DNA from: Sphingobacterium sp. B16(2022)
Lineage (GTDB): Bacteria > Bacteroidota > Bacteroidia > Sphingobacteriales > Sphingobacteriaceae
Length of the DNA stretch: 64,000 nt
Direction: 5' to 3'
Assembly (NCBI RefSeq): GCF_012030425.1
Contig: NZ_JAAUVN010000003.1
Coordinates: forward strand, 62,001 to 126,000
Below are positions 17,606-26,700 of this stretch, piece by piece. The position numbers and the translations under genes were made by a program. Numbering within the stretch: position 1 is the stretch's first letter; each line of letters opens with the position of its first letter. Below the pieces are notes generated by a model. That model made no database searches and was not told the DNA's origin. It saw only the letters and a list, made by a program, of their open reading frames with translations.

Positions 17606-18036
17606 TAATCTTATATTTTATAATTCAATCAATTGCTATAAAATGAAAATTTCCTTTTCCAAAGTGAATAAATTCAGAATATGAATTTATTCACTTATAT
17701 GAAGGCAACAATTATCATTTTTGACAAATATAATTCACTTAGTCGAAACTGCTTTCAACCTATCAAAACTTATTTTATGAAAAGCTTTAAAAACATCATA
17801 ATCAAAGTAAATTACAAGCAAATAGTCTCGCAATAATACTGTTTGTAAGTATATCTTATTTGGTACTATATTGCAAGTAACTCATTCCTTATTTATCATT
17901 GAAATTAAGGATATGGTTATTCAAATCTTAACAAGTATGTCTAAATACAATATTACCATTAATTTAATGTTAAACTTTCCTATTCTTTGAAATAATAAAT
18001 CGATTTTATTTATATTTATATGGATAACTTCAGAAT
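17606..18036. other. Intergenic region with divergent promoters
   Basis: A 431-bp A+T-rich gap between the minus-strand GT4 and the plus-strand sixA-like gene. The only clear structure is the inverted repeat at 17662-17696, listed separately. I see no small reading frame with a convincing product and no RNA gene. Confidence 0.6.
17662..17696. promoter_or_regulatory. Perfect 14-bp inverted repeat upstream of a GT4 gene
   Basis: Arms AAGTGAATAAATTC (17662-17675) and GAATTTATTCACTT (17683-17696) with a seven-base loop. It lies 57 bp upstream of the minus-strand GT4 start and 340 bp from sixA, with no T run in either direction, so it looks more like an operator or a leader hairpin than a terminator. 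Function inferred from position only. Confidence 0.5.
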
Positions 18037-18522
18037 ATGTCTAAAAATCTCTATATCGTCCGTCATGCCAAGGCTGAACAGTCATTTTCTAAGAAAGATT
18101 TTGACCGTATATTATTAGATAAAGGCATAGAAAGAGCACAACGTGTTTCCCATCAGCTTGCTCTACAGATGCAAGCGGATTCTACTACGCTCTGTATCTC
18201 ATCATCTGCAATCAGAGCATATCAAACTGCAGAAATATTTATTAAAACAATTAAATACCCTCAAATCGCTTTAATTAAAGAAGATCAGCTTTACGAGGCT
18301 ACTTATTTGGATATTCTAAAACTAATCAACCAGGTTCCACCACATATTCATACACTATTTATATTTGGCCATAACCCTGGTTTATCAGATTTTATTGAAT
18401 ATGTGAGTAATGAATCTGTCCCTTTATCAACATCGCAAGTTGTACATCTTATTCTTGATGAGGGTTTTGATTTTAATACCCTAACATCCAATACTGCTAC
18501 GCTTTTAAATACCATAGTATAA
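18037..18522 (+). CDS. sixA: SixA-like phosphohistidine phosphatase
   Basis: A 161-residue member of the histidine phosphatase (phosphoglycerate mutase) superfamily. The catalytic RHG-type motif is RHAKAE (Arg9-His10), typical of SixA rather than of metabolic mutases, and the second histidine is His112 in FGHNPGLSDF. SixA in E. coli removes phosphate from histidine phosphocarrier domains (ArcB, NPr). The protein is short and lacks an insertion domain, as SixA does. It is followed after 22 bp by the DUF255 gene. The family is secure; the actual substrate in this organism is unknown. Confidence 0.88.
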   Translation: MSKNLYIVRHAKAEQSFSKKDFDRILLDKGIERAQRVSHQLALQMQADSTTLCISSSAIRAYQTAEIFIKTIKYPQIALIKEDQLYEATYLDILKLINQVPPHIHTLFIFGHNPGLSDFIEYVSNESVPLSTSQVVHLILDEGFDFNTLTSNTATLLNTIV

Positions 18523-18544
18523 TTCATTTTTGTACCTTCGGGTT

Positions 18545-20548
18545 ATGGCAAATCAATTGCAATTTGAAAATTCTCCTTATTTGAAACAACATGCGCACAA
18601 TCCGGTTCACTGGATGCCATGGGGGGAAGAAGCATTAAAGAAAGCACAGGAAGAAAATAAATTGATCATCATCAGTATCGGTTACTCTGCCTGTCACTGG
18701 TGTCATGTGATGGAACGCGAAAGCTTTGAAAATGACGTGATCGCACAGACCATGAATAAGTTTTATGTTCCGATTAAAATAGATAGAGAAGAGCGTCCCG
18801 ATATTGATCAGGTCTATATGACTGCAGTACAGTTGATGACAAATGCTGGTGGATGGCCATTAAACTGCATCTGTTTACCTGACGGTAGACCCATCTATGG
18901 TGGTACTTATTTCAAAGCTCATGATTGGCAGAATATTTTAATTCAGATTGCCCGCATGTGGGAAGAACAACCTGCTGTAGCAATGGAATATGCTGACAAA
19001 TTGACAAAAGGCATTCAACAGAGTGAGCGATTACCTATAAATGCAATACCGGAGCAATATAAGTTTGAAAATTTAGAAGATATTATAAAACCTTGGAAAG
19101 AATTATTTGATCCGAGAGACGGTGGTTATCATCGCAGTCCAAAATTTCCGCTTCCTAACAACTGGTTATTCTTATTGCGTTACGCTGTTTTATCGCAGGA
19201 TACTGAAACACTAAGCCATGTTCATTTTACGCTCCAAAAAATTGCTTCTGGAGGTATCTACGACCACATCGGAGGTGGCTTTGCGCGCTATTCAGTCGAT
19301 AGTGAATGGCATGTCCCACATTTTGAAAAAATGCTGTACGACAATGGCCAACTCATTTCCCTGTATGCAGAAGCTTATCAACAGCAACCCCATCCTTTAT
19401 ATAAACGTGTCGTTGAAGAGACAATTGCTTGGGCGCAACGCGAAATGTTAGCTCCGAACAATGGCTTTTATGCAGCTTTAGATGCCGATAGTGAAGGCGT
19501 CGAAGGAAAATTCTACACATTTGACATCGTCGAAATTAAAACGGTGTTAGGTGAAGATGCTGATTTATTTATCGCTTATTACAACATAACTGTTGAAGGT
19601 AACTGGGAAGAAGAAAAAACTAATATATTGATTTGTGACATTGATGCTGATAAAATGGCTAAGGAAGCTGGCTACAACACAGAAGAATGGGAAATTTACC
19701 TACAGTCAATAAAGAAAAAGCTATTTGACTACAGAAAAAATCGTATTCATCCTGGACTTGACCACAAACAGTTGGCAACATGGAACGCGTTAATGCTAAA
19801 GGGGCTGATTGATGCATACCGCATCTTTGATAAAAAGGAATACTTAGAGCTGGCTTTACTGAATGCTGAATTTCTGAAGAGTGAATTGATTGCCGGCGAT
19901 TTCAGTATCTTACATCAGCCACAAGATTCAAATCGCAGTATCCCCGGTTTTTTAGATGATTACGCTTTTACGATCACTGCATTTACAGCACTTTATGAAG
20001 CTACATTTGAGGAAAAATGGTTACAAACAGCAACCTCATTACTCGATAAAACAATCGAATTATTTTATGATAGCGACGAAACAACGTTTTACTACAGTGC
20101 ATCGAGCGCAGAAAAATTAATTGCCCGAAAAAGTGAAGTCATGGATAATGTCATTCCGTCATCTACATCAGCAATTTGTCATCAATTAAAAAAAATAGGC
20201 CTACTAACTGACAATGAGGAGTATACGGCAATTTCAGATCAGTTATTTGCCAATGTATTCCCACAAATCAAGACATATGGTTCTGCATATTCAAATTGGG
20301 CAATATTATTGTTAGAAGAATTGTATGGTTGCAATGAGATTGCGCTAACTGGAGAAGATGCACATGCATTTCGTAAGGAGCTAGATCATTATTACATTCC
20401 GAATAAAATTGTATTGGGTGGAACAAAAAGCAGTCTACCATTGTTATTAAATAGACAGGGTTTAAATTCAAAAGCATACCTTTGTCGAAATAAAACATGC
20501 AGTCTGCCACAGGATACAATTGCAGAACTTATAAAAATAATAGAATAA
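18545..20548 (+). CDS. Thioredoxin-fold DUF255 protein (YyaL / SPATA20 type)
   Basis: A 667-residue two-domain protein. The N-terminal thioredoxin-like domain has the hallmark motifs HAHNPVHW (residues 16-23) and SACHWCHVM with Cys50-x-x-Cys53. The C-terminal two thirds is a six-hairpin alpha/alpha-barrel as in N-acylglucosamine epimerases and glycosidases (GGIYDHIGGGFARYSVD, HFEKMLYDNGQ, ATWNALMLKGL). Homologues are almost universal but their reaction is unknown. The frame extends to a TTG at 18530; ATG 18545 (MANQLQFENSPYLKQHA) fits the family start. No signal peptide, so cytoplasmic. Confidence 0.9.
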   Translation: MANQLQFENSPYLKQHAHNPVHWMPWGEEALKKAQEENKLIIISIGYSACHWCHVMERESFENDVIAQTMNKFYVPIKIDREERPDIDQVYMTAVQLMTNAGGWPLNCICLPDGRPIYGGTYFKAHDWQNILIQIARMWEEQPAVAMEYADKLTKGIQQSERLPINAIPEQYKFENLEDIIKPWKELFDPRDGGYHRSPKFPLPNNWLFLLRYAVLSQDTETLSHVHFTLQKIASGGIYDHIGGGFARYSVDSEWHVPHFEKMLYDNGQLISLYAEAYQQQPHPLYKRVVEETIAWAQREMLAPNNGFYAALDADSEGVEGKFYTFDIVEIKTVLGEDADLFIAYYNITVEGNWEEEKTNILICDIDADKMAKEAGYNTEEWEIYLQSIKKKLFDYRKNRIHPGLDHKQLATWNALMLKGLIDAYRIFDKKEYLELALLNAEFLKSELIAGDFSILHQPQDSNRSIPGFLDDYAFTITAFTALYEATFEEKWLQTATSLLDKTIELFYDSDETTFYYSASSAEKLIARKSEVMDNVIPSSTSAICHQLKKIGLLTDNEEYTAISDQLFANVFPQIKTYGSAYSNWAILLLEELYGCNEIALTGEDAHAFRKELDHYYIPNKIVLGGTKSSLPLLLNRQGLNSKAYLCRNKTCSLPQDTIAELIKIIE

Positions 20549-20578
20549 TAACGGGGGATATCCCAAAAATCAAAACAA

Positions 20579-21076
20579 ATGGCAATAGTAACTAATGACG
20601 TAGTAGCGTTAACTTACAAACTTCACACAATCGAAAACGGCGAAAAAGTATTCGTAGAAGAAACAACAACAGAAAATCCTTTAGACTTCTTATATGGTGT
20701 AGGCATGATGCTTCCTAAATTTGAAGAAAACATCGCTGGCTTAAATGTTGGTGACACTACTGCATTTGAATTATCTGCAGAAGATGCTTATGGCGAAAAA
20801 GACGAGCGTGCTGTTGCCCAATTACCAGCAGATATGTTCAAAGAAACTGGTTTACCTCCAGTAGGTGAGGTTATCCCTTTACAAGATAACCAAGGTAACC
20901 AATTTCGTGCAGTAGTTGTAGAAGTAACTCCTGAAGTTGTAGTTGCTGACTTAAACCACCCAATGGCTGGTAAATCATTACATTTCGAAATCGAAATTTT
21001 AAATGTACGTCCTGCAACTGAAGAAGAGTTATCTCATGGTCACTCTCACGGTGTAGATGGTACTCAAGGTCACTAA
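20579..21076 (+). CDS. FKBP-type peptidyl-prolyl isomerase, SlyD-like
   Basis: A 165-residue isomerase/chaperone. The FKBP core starts at VALTYKLHTIENGE. FLYGVGMMLPKFEENIAGLNVGD forms the first FKBP part, an IF (insert-in-flap) chaperone domain follows, and DLNHPMAGKSLHFEIEI is the SlyD signature. The tail is short with a few histidines (GHSHGVDGTQGH), a reduced version of the metal-binding tail of E. coli SlyD. It probably assists folding of proline-limited cytosolic proteins. It lies 30 bp after the DUF255 gene and is followed by a strong terminator. Confidence 0.92.
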   Translation: MAIVTNDVVALTYKLHTIENGEKVFVEETTTENPLDFLYGVGMMLPKFEENIAGLNVGDTTAFELSAEDAYGEKDERAVAQLPADMFKETGLPPVGEVIPLQDNQGNQFRAVVVEVTPEVVVADLNHPMAGKSLHFEIEILNVRPATEEELSHGHSHGVDGTQGH

Positions 21077-21100
21077 TTCTGACCAAAATATTTATAAGAG

Positions 21101-21133
21101 ACGGATGTTGGTTCAAACCAGCATCCGTTTTTA
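21101..21133 (+). terminator. Intrinsic terminator after the FKBP gene
   Basis: A near-perfect stem ACGGATGTTGGT / ACCAGCATCCGT around the loop TCAA, running directly into a T run (TTTTTATTT). It lies 25 bp after the FKBP stop and closes the sixA-DUF255-FKBP group. Confidence 0.9.
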
Positions 21134-21234
21134 TTTGTAGTAATTATAACGTATAGTCTAATTTCAGAAAGGAGCTAACAGTTCTGACTGTTGATTAATA
21201 ACTTCAGCTATAAGAGAAATTGCAATTTTTCATC

Positions 21235-21527
21235 GATTTCGCGCTATGGCGGCTTCATTTCGTCGCCAGTATATGACATTTCCGCACGTGGCGGAATCGT
21301 AGTGACCACTGTATGTTTCATTTCCCCACGTGGCAGAATCGTTTTGTCCTATGACTGCATCATTTCACATATTATGGAATAGTGTCGTTGCTTGTATAAA
21401 TCATTTCCCCACGTGACAAAATCGTTTCGTCGCCTGTCCCTGCCATTTCCTTACGTGGCAAACTCGTTTCGCCACCTGTCTGTTTCATTTACCCCTGTGG
21501 CGGAATCGTTTTATCCTTTGTCGAAAG
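21235..21527. repeat. Seven degenerate 42-bp tandem repeats
   Basis: Seven head-to-tail units begin at 21235, 21277, 21319, 21361, 21402, 21444 and 21486. All are 42 bp except the fourth (41 bp). The shared first half is close to CATTTCCCCACGTGGCGGAA, followed by TCGTTTTGTCGCC-like sequence and a variable last ten bases. Forty-two bases is 14 codons: on the plus strand the units read as xFPxVAxSFRxLSx after the 41-bp unit and in another frame before it. On the minus strand they read as a hydrophilic TGDETIxPRGEM-like unit interrupted by stops. It is visibly richer in G+C than its surroundings. Either a decayed repeat protein or a noncoding satellite-like array. Confidence 0.85.
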
Positions 21528-21583
21528 CCTCCCGCCATAGTGCGAAACCATGCTCCTGTTTTGCAATAACTCTATAATGAAGC

Positions 21584-21853
21584 ATGGCCCATAGCCTCCA
21601 TAGCGTATTCTCAATCATGGCTACCGCGAATATTACACATCCTTCTTATTCATTTCAAAGTAGTCTGACTCTTAATTGTCACCAAACCATAAAATGGTCA
21701 TGGCAGTCACCTCGTCCATATATTGACTTGAATAATCGAGACCCCAAGGACAAAATGAAAGAAGAATACGGAAAATATCTTCCTATCTGTGGCGTAACTG
21801 CACCGAATCGCCCAACTCACAAACCTATAACTTTTGAGTTTGAAAAACTTTAG
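21584..21853 (+). CDS. Doubtful 89-residue hypothetical protein
   Basis: An ATG-started frame of 89 residues right after the 42-bp repeat array. The product (MAHSLHSVFSIMATANITH...) has no signal peptide, membrane segment or motif I recognise, and no Shine-Dalgarno or -7 box is obvious upstream. It is the longest uninterrupted frame of the region 21134-21937, and its C-terminal half (from about residue 50) has a normal-looking charged composition. It could be a real small gene, a remnant of a longer one containing the repeats, or chance. Low confidence. Confidence 0.25.
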   Translation: MAHSLHSVFSIMATANITHPSYSFQSSLTLNCHQTIKWSWQSPRPYIDLNNRDPKDKMKEEYGKYLPICGVTAPNRPTHKPITFEFEKL

Positions 21854-21937
21854 CTAAATCCTGTTTTTTAAGAATTGTCTTTATAATCATATTGTTGTAA
21901 CTTTCATATTCACAACCTACTATTATGAATCATTGCC

Positions 21938-22612
21938 TTAAACCTTTGTCGCCCGTAACATCTCTCTCTTCCCTGGTGCTCCCGGTGCTTTTTCGATCGT
22001 AAATCCTAGTGCTTTCATGCTTCTTTTGAGATTGCCGGTAATAGCATAGGTAACAAATACACCTCCTGGTTTTATAAATTTTGAAACATGTGCCAAAGCC
22101 TCATCTGACCACATTTCGGGTTGATGAATAGCGGCAAAAGCATCAAAGTATACCAAATCAAAAGTTTTATCTGAACTAAAATCCATCAATAAGGTATGAT
22201 CGATATGTAAATTTGTATTTGAATCAATCTCTGTTGTTTCATTTAGAGCTTGGTTATAACCTGTTATATAATTATTCCAGTTTTCTTCAGAAACGAATGC
22301 ATCATAACCAATTTGCTGAATAACCTCCAGTGACAATGGATAGCCTTCTATACCTACATAATCTACCGAAATTTCTTTACCAGATGTATAAGCGAGCGTT
22401 TGCGTAAAGTTTAAGCCTGTTCCAAAACCGACTTCCAAAATAGCGATATCCTTAAAGGAGTGTTTCTGAATGTAATAATCAAGTCCTGTCTGAATAAAAA
22501 CATGTTTACTTTCTTGAACAGCTCCATGTTTGGAGTGGTAGCACTCTCCTATTTGTTCATTAAACAATGTTTTTGAACCATCTCCTGTTGTTACAAATTC
22601 CATTTCACGCAT
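21938..22612 (-). CDS. mnmD: tRNA 5-methylaminomethyl-2-thiouridine methyltransferase (MnmC1/MnmD type)
   Basis: A 224-residue stand-alone version of the methyltransferase domain (DUF752) of MnmC, which uses S-adenosylmethionine to finish mnm5s2U34 in the wobble position of tRNAs. Seen: N-terminal TTGDGSKTLFNEQIGECYHSKHGA-type entry (substrate-proximal), the SAM motif EVGFGTGLNF, VYFDAFA and QPEMWSDEAL, and C-terminal KRSMKALGFTIEKAPGAPGKREML. The oxidase domain of E. coli MnmC is absent, as in other MnmD proteins. The frame could begin with TTG at 22621; ATG 22612 or 22603 is more likely. It stands alone. Confidence 0.88.
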   Translation of the reverse strand: MREMEFVTTGDGSKTLFNEQIGECYHSKHGAVQESKHVFIQTGLDYYIQKHSFKDIAILEVGFGTGLNFTQTLAYTSGKEISVDYVGIEGYPLSLEVIQQIGYDAFVSEENWNNYITGYNQALNETTEIDSNTNLHIDHTLLMDFSSDKTFDLVYFDAFAAIHQPEMWSDEALAHVSKFIKPGGVFVTYAITGNLKRSMKALGFTIEKAPGAPGKREMLRATKV

Positions 22613-22800
22613 AGATAACAAAAATAGAATAAAATGAACTTAATTGCTATGGATATCCATATAATCAGTCTTTATATTTCATTGAGGTTATTAAAAGTAA
22701 AAAACAATACCTCATAAAATTGTTTGTTCTTATCAAGAAAATTTAAAAACCTTTCATTAAAAATGAATAATTATTTATATATTAACATCTTGTAAACAAA

Positions 22801-24018
22801 ATGATTATGAAAAATTACATCCAACAATCACTAAGTTATATGAGCATATGCTTATTGTTTGGCTCTACGCAATGCAGTGTGGCTCAACAGAAATATTTTA
22901 ATGATGTGACGTTAACAAATATTCCACAAGATGCAAAAGCGCATGCTTTGGATGTAATCCTTATCGATGTTGATGCAGATGGAGATCTTGATCTTGTACT
23001 GGCTCTAGAATCTGAACCCAACAGATTATACCTTAACGATGGAAGTGGTAAGTTTTCTTGGAAGAAAGGTGTTTTTGCTGATAAACCGCATGATACCGAG
23101 CATGTAAGGGCGGCAGATTTTAATAAAGATGGTTTTATAGACCTTATTTTTGTGGCTGAGGATGATCAGAACCATGAGTATTATCTAGGTAAAGGTGATG
23201 GCACATTTATCGATGTATCCGATCGGCTATTAGGCAAAAGCGAAGCTAACGGTCTGGATGTAGCAGATGTCAACGGAGATGGCCTTATGGATATTGTTAT
23301 CGGTAATTCGGGCAAATCACCACAAAATTTCTTATGGATAAATGATGCTAAGCGACCTGGGTATTTTTTAGACCATACTTCAATTTCACTTCCACAGGTT
23401 GAAGATCAAACTCAATCCGTCAAATTTGCAGATTTGGACGCAGATGGTCACATGGATATGATTATTGGTAACGAAACTCCACCAAATCGTTTATTATTTA
23501 ATGATGGAAAAGGAAATTTCATAGAACATACTGCAGGATTACCGCTCATGGTACCCTTACACACGCGCGAGGTGATTGTATTTGATGCAAATGGCGATGG
23601 GAAACCCGATATACTTTTCGCCAATCTAACAAGTAATGGGGGCGCAAAAGATAAAGATCCCAGAGCCCGATTGCTTATAAATCAGGGCGACCGTCGTTTT
23701 GTAGATGAAACAGAATCTAGAATGCCAGAACAAACATTTTCTACGTATGCGGCTACTGCAATTGATTTTGATCATGACGGACACTTAGACATTATACTGA
23801 GTGCAATCAAGATTCCTCCTTTTGAAGAGATGCAAGTGCAAGCTTTAAGAAACGATGGAAAGGGTCACTTTTCTTTTGTTACTGACAAAACAATCCCTGA
23901 AATTACACGTGGTAGAAGCTGGGGTATTGCAGTTGACGATGTCAACGCGGATGGGATAGCTGATATGGTGATCGGCGGATGGGGCTCTCAGGTTCGTCTG
24001 TTATTGGGTCAAAAATAA
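22801..24018 (+). CDS. Secreted FG-GAP/VCBS repeat protein
   Basis: A 405-residue protein with an N-terminal signal peptide (hydrophobic core ending near SVAQQ, residues about 5-31). It carries seven evenly spaced calcium-loop repeats: DVDADGDLDL, DFNKDGFIDL, DVNGDGLMDI, DLDADGHMDM, DANGDGKPDI, DFDHDGHLDI and DVNADGIADM. This predicts a seven-bladed beta-propeller of the integrin-alpha/VCBS kind, exported to the periplasm or surface. No catalytic motif is visible. It converges with the phosphatase of the SusCD locus across a shared hairpin. A binding role is likely; ligand unknown. ATG 22807 is an equally possible start. Confidence 0.88.
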   Translation: MIMKNYIQQSLSYMSICLLFGSTQCSVAQQKYFNDVTLTNIPQDAKAHALDVILIDVDADGDLDLVLALESEPNRLYLNDGSGKFSWKKGVFADKPHDTEHVRAADFNKDGFIDLIFVAEDDQNHEYYLGKGDGTFIDVSDRLLGKSEANGLDVADVNGDGLMDIVIGNSGKSPQNFLWINDAKRPGYFLDHTSISLPQVEDQTQSVKFADLDADGHMDMIIGNETPPNRLLFNDGKGNFIEHTAGLPLMVPLHTREVIVFDANGDGKPDILFANLTSNGGAKDKDPRARLLINQGDRRFVDETESRMPEQTFSTYAATAIDFDHDGHLDIILSAIKIPPFEEMQVQALRNDGKGHFSFVTDKTIPEITRGRSWGIAVDDVNADGIADMVIGGWGSQVRLLLGQK

Positions 24019-24030
24019 ATTTTAACAAAT

Positions 24031-24051
24031 AGGCTGGGAAAGTCCCAGCCT
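24031..24051. terminator. Hairpin between convergent genes
   Basis: A perfect nine-base stem AGGCTGGGA / TCCCAGCCT with loop AAG, 12 bp after the VCBS gene stop and 28 bp after the end of the minus-strand phosphatase gene. T runs on either side are weak, but its position between two 3' ends supports a bidirectional terminator. Confidence 0.7.
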
Positions 24052-24079
24052 AAACATTCAATTATAAAAGAATAGGACT

Positions 24080-25231
24080 TTATTGTGCTAATCTCTTATT
24101 CTTCTTTACATCATCATAAATGACGCTCGTCTTATTTCCCTCAATAAGTAATCCACGACTTTTGCCTCCTATTCTATTTGCTTCATTATTCACATTTACA
24201 GCAATAACGCGACCTTTATAAAAAGAGGTAACTTCCGGAAAAATTGTATGTCCAAGATATATTCTTTTAGCACTGTAAATCTGCAGTATTGTTTCTAAAT
24301 CTGCTTCGCTTAAAGGGTGGTACTTTTCTTCTTGACGAACCATGCCGCGATACCACAAAGGCCCTTCACTACCAAATAGAAAAGTACCTGCACGCGACTT
24401 ATGTCTCTCTTCTTTGGTTTGAAACAAATAAAAACGAACAGAATCATTTACTGCAGGTATTGTCCATTGTGGATCTAGCATGGTATGACTAAGTCCTGCA
24501 TGTACAAAAAGATGATCCCCTATCTTCTCCATCGTATTTTTACTTTGTAGCCATTTTCCTAATTCAGTATCTAATGACCAGAAATCACGATAATCTTTTC
24601 CAATAGCGTCAGCAAGCATTTTATACTTATCTTGGGTGTATTTATAATTACCTCGTAAGATCATTTCTTCATGATTGCCCAAAAGAAAGTGCACCTTACC
24701 GCCAGCTTTTTCAGCCTCGTTTTCCAATTTATAGATTAACCAAAAGATAGGTAATACGTCTTTACCGCGATCAAATACATCTCCGATAATGACCAAGTTA
24801 TTTTTTCCAAAAGTCCATTCATAATGATTTCCAATTACTTTCTGCGCTTTTAGAATAGCATAAAAAGATTGAAAATCGCCATGAGGATCTGACAGAACAA
24901 GGATCTTATTACTTTTTGGAGAATTCCAGCTAGGGGTCTTAAGCGGGTGTCGCTTTACTTCAAACTGATGTTCACCATCTTCTGTCACGACTTTAAATGA
25001 TGATTTAACCGGTACTTCACTTCGAATCTCACCATTATCGACACGCACAAGCTTCGTTCCTCCATTTTCATAAAAGAAATAGGGACCATCGTTATTTCCC
25101 AATGTTGTTTGACTATGTGTATCGGCAATCTGAAAAAGAACAAATACAGCTGTCAAAGCACAAGTTATACTGGTCCAAGAAGGACCAGTATAATTGACTT
25201 TAAGATATTGTTTAATGCAGTTATACATCAT
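24080..25231 (-). CDS. Exported calcineurin-type (Shewanella-like) protein phosphatase
   Basis: A 383-residue metallophosphatase of the PPP/Shelph type. An N-terminal hydrophobic stretch (residues about 20-40) suggests export or anchoring, unlike cytosolic PPP enzymes. The metal-binding motifs are complete and in order: LSDPHGD (Asp115, His117), IIGDVFDRG (Asp151 to Gly156), LLGNHEE (Asn186-His187), FVHAGLS (His244) and YLGHT (His328). It follows the SusD gene by eight bases and is therefore probably the last gene of the sigma-regulated uptake operon. It probably dephosphorylates an external substrate in the periplasm before or after uptake; this is inferred from context. Confidence 0.88.
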   Translation of the reverse strand: MMYNCIKQYLKVNYTGPSWTSITCALTAVFVLFQIADTHSQTTLGNNDGPYFFYENGGTKLVRVDNGEIRSEVPVKSSFKVVTEDGEHQFEVKRHPLKTPSWNSPKSNKILVLSDPHGDFQSFYAILKAQKVIGNHYEWTFGKNNLVIIGDVFDRGKDVLPIFWLIYKLENEAEKAGGKVHFLLGNHEEMILRGNYKYTQDKYKMLADAIGKDYRDFWSLDTELGKWLQSKNTMEKIGDHLFVHAGLSHTMLDPQWTIPAVNDSVRFYLFQTKEERHKSRAGTFLFGSEGPLWYRGMVRQEEKYHPLSEADLETILQIYSAKRIYLGHTIFPEVTSFYKGRVIAVNVNNEANRIGGKSRGLLIEGNKTSVIYDDVKKNKRLAQ

Positions 25232-25239
25232 AATATAGT

Positions 25240-26691
25240 TTAATATCCGTCGTTTTGAACGATGTTTTTATTCGCATCAATCTCAATTCGTGGAATAGCC
25301 ATCAATGTTTTGAAAAATGTGCGATCAAACGATTTGGTTTCAGGTCTTAAAGATGGCGAAACATGAGCACTACCTTTACGCTCTATACGCATATTGTTGC
25401 GTAATGCATCAAAAAGTCGATGTCCCTCACCTACAAGTTCACGACGGCGCTCTTCCATAACTCGTTCTAGAGTAACGACACCAGAAACAGATTTTGCAGG
25501 ATTAGCACGAGAAACTATAGCGTTAAGATACTTCAAAGCATTTGCACTGTCGTTTAGTTTAACGGCAGCTTCGGCTGCAATTAAATATCCCTCCGAAAGA
25601 CGAAGAACAGGAACATCTGCAAATTCAGGATTTTCACCATCAGCAGTATTTCCAGGATATTTGTTCAAATAATAATAGTCAACCTGTTTACTGGTATATT
25701 TTGTAATGACCTTATGACGGACATCATTGGAGTCATCTTTGATTAACTTCATGTAATCGTCCGATAAAATAATGTCATTATATCCATTTCTCCACAATAG
25801 ATACCCTATTCCTTCTTTTCCAGGACCGTTTTCAGTCTTTACAATAGATAGCTGAAACAAAACTTCATTTGTAAAATCCTTTGACCAAACAGAAGCGTAT
25901 TCACTATTTGTCCATAACAGATATTGACCTTTAGTCGAGCTCTGTGTTGTTTCCGCTTCTTTGATCAATTGCATCGCGACAGTTAAAGCTTTGGAATTTT
26001 CGCCCATATAAAGATATGCTCTTGCTAATAGTTGCTGTGCACCAAATTTATTAAGTTTGCCATTTTTTTTCGCAGCACTCATTAAGGTTACTGCATTTTC
26101 CAAATCACCTACAATCTGTGTATAGACTTCTTTTACTGAATTACGTGCAGGTTTATTAGTTGAATTATGTTTTTCTATTTCAATCGGTACCCCTAGTGAG
26201 GCCCCGTTGTTTTTTGTATAAGGATCTCCAAACACTTTAACTAAATCAAAATGTGCCAACGCGCGAAGTGTTAATGCCTGTCCTTTTATGTCATTGAGTT
26301 CATCAGTCAATTGTTCTTTCTCAACTCCATTAACGAAGGCCAAAACACCATTCGCATTTCTTAAAACACGATAAGGCTGATACCACAGTGATGAAGGAGT
26401 ATTGTCCTTGTTAAAATCAAAAAGATAATATTTTGCCGCACGTTTTGTGTCACCGTTCGACAACATATCTTCTCCAGTTACATCGCCATAATAAGTCATA
26501 CGAGCTCCATAATATTCAGAACCACGTAGAATATCGTAAATGCCATTTAAAGCATATTGAGCTTCTCGGGCAGATTTAATTGCTTCAGAACTTTCTGTAG
26601 AAGTACTTGGCTGGGATTTTTCCAACCATTGGTCCCCACATCCAACTAACAAAGTACAAGATATCAGAACCGTTGATAATATAAGTTTCAT
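25240..26691 (-). CDS. SusD/RagB family outer-membrane lipoprotein
   Basis: A 483-residue SusD-like nutrient-binding lid of a SusCD transporter. A lipoprotein signal peptide ends in LLVGC (Cys18). The mature part has the usual TPR-like helices (LTLRALAHFDLVKVFGDPY, KLNKFGAQQLLARAYLYMGE) and the C-terminal SusD domain (LRLSEGYLIAAEAAVKL, MEERRRELVGEGHRLFDALR). It starts nine bases after the SusC stop, a standard tandem pair. It captures a ligand at the cell surface for the SusC channel. The ligand cannot be read; no glycan-degrading enzyme is next to it. Confidence 0.95.
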   Translation of the reverse strand: MKLILSTVLISCTLLVGCGDQWLEKSQPSTSTESSEAIKSAREAQYALNGIYDILRGSEYYGARMTYYGDVTGEDMLSNGDTKRAAKYYLFDFNKDNTPSSLWYQPYRVLRNANGVLAFVNGVEKEQLTDELNDIKGQALTLRALAHFDLVKVFGDPYTKNNGASLGVPIEIEKHNSTNKPARNSVKEVYTQIVGDLENAVTLMSAAKKNGKLNKFGAQQLLARAYLYMGENSKALTVAMQLIKEAETTQSSTKGQYLLWTNSEYASVWSKDFTNEVLFQLSIVKTENGPGKEGIGYLLWRNGYNDIILSDDYMKLIKDDSNDVRHKVITKYTSKQVDYYYLNKYPGNTADGENPEFADVPVLRLSEGYLIAAEAAVKLNDSANALKYLNAIVSRANPAKSVSGVVTLERVMEERRRELVGEGHRLFDALRNNMRIERKGSAHVSPSLRPETKSFDRTFFKTLMAIPRIEIDANKNIVQNDGY

Positions 26692-26700
26692 AGTCTTTTT

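Noticed and set aside
21191..21577. Two frames across the 42-bp repeats as a real protein
   Set aside because: Both start at TTG, and the 41-bp unit shifts the repeat frame between them; the repeat pattern is also readable on the other strand, so coding is unproven.
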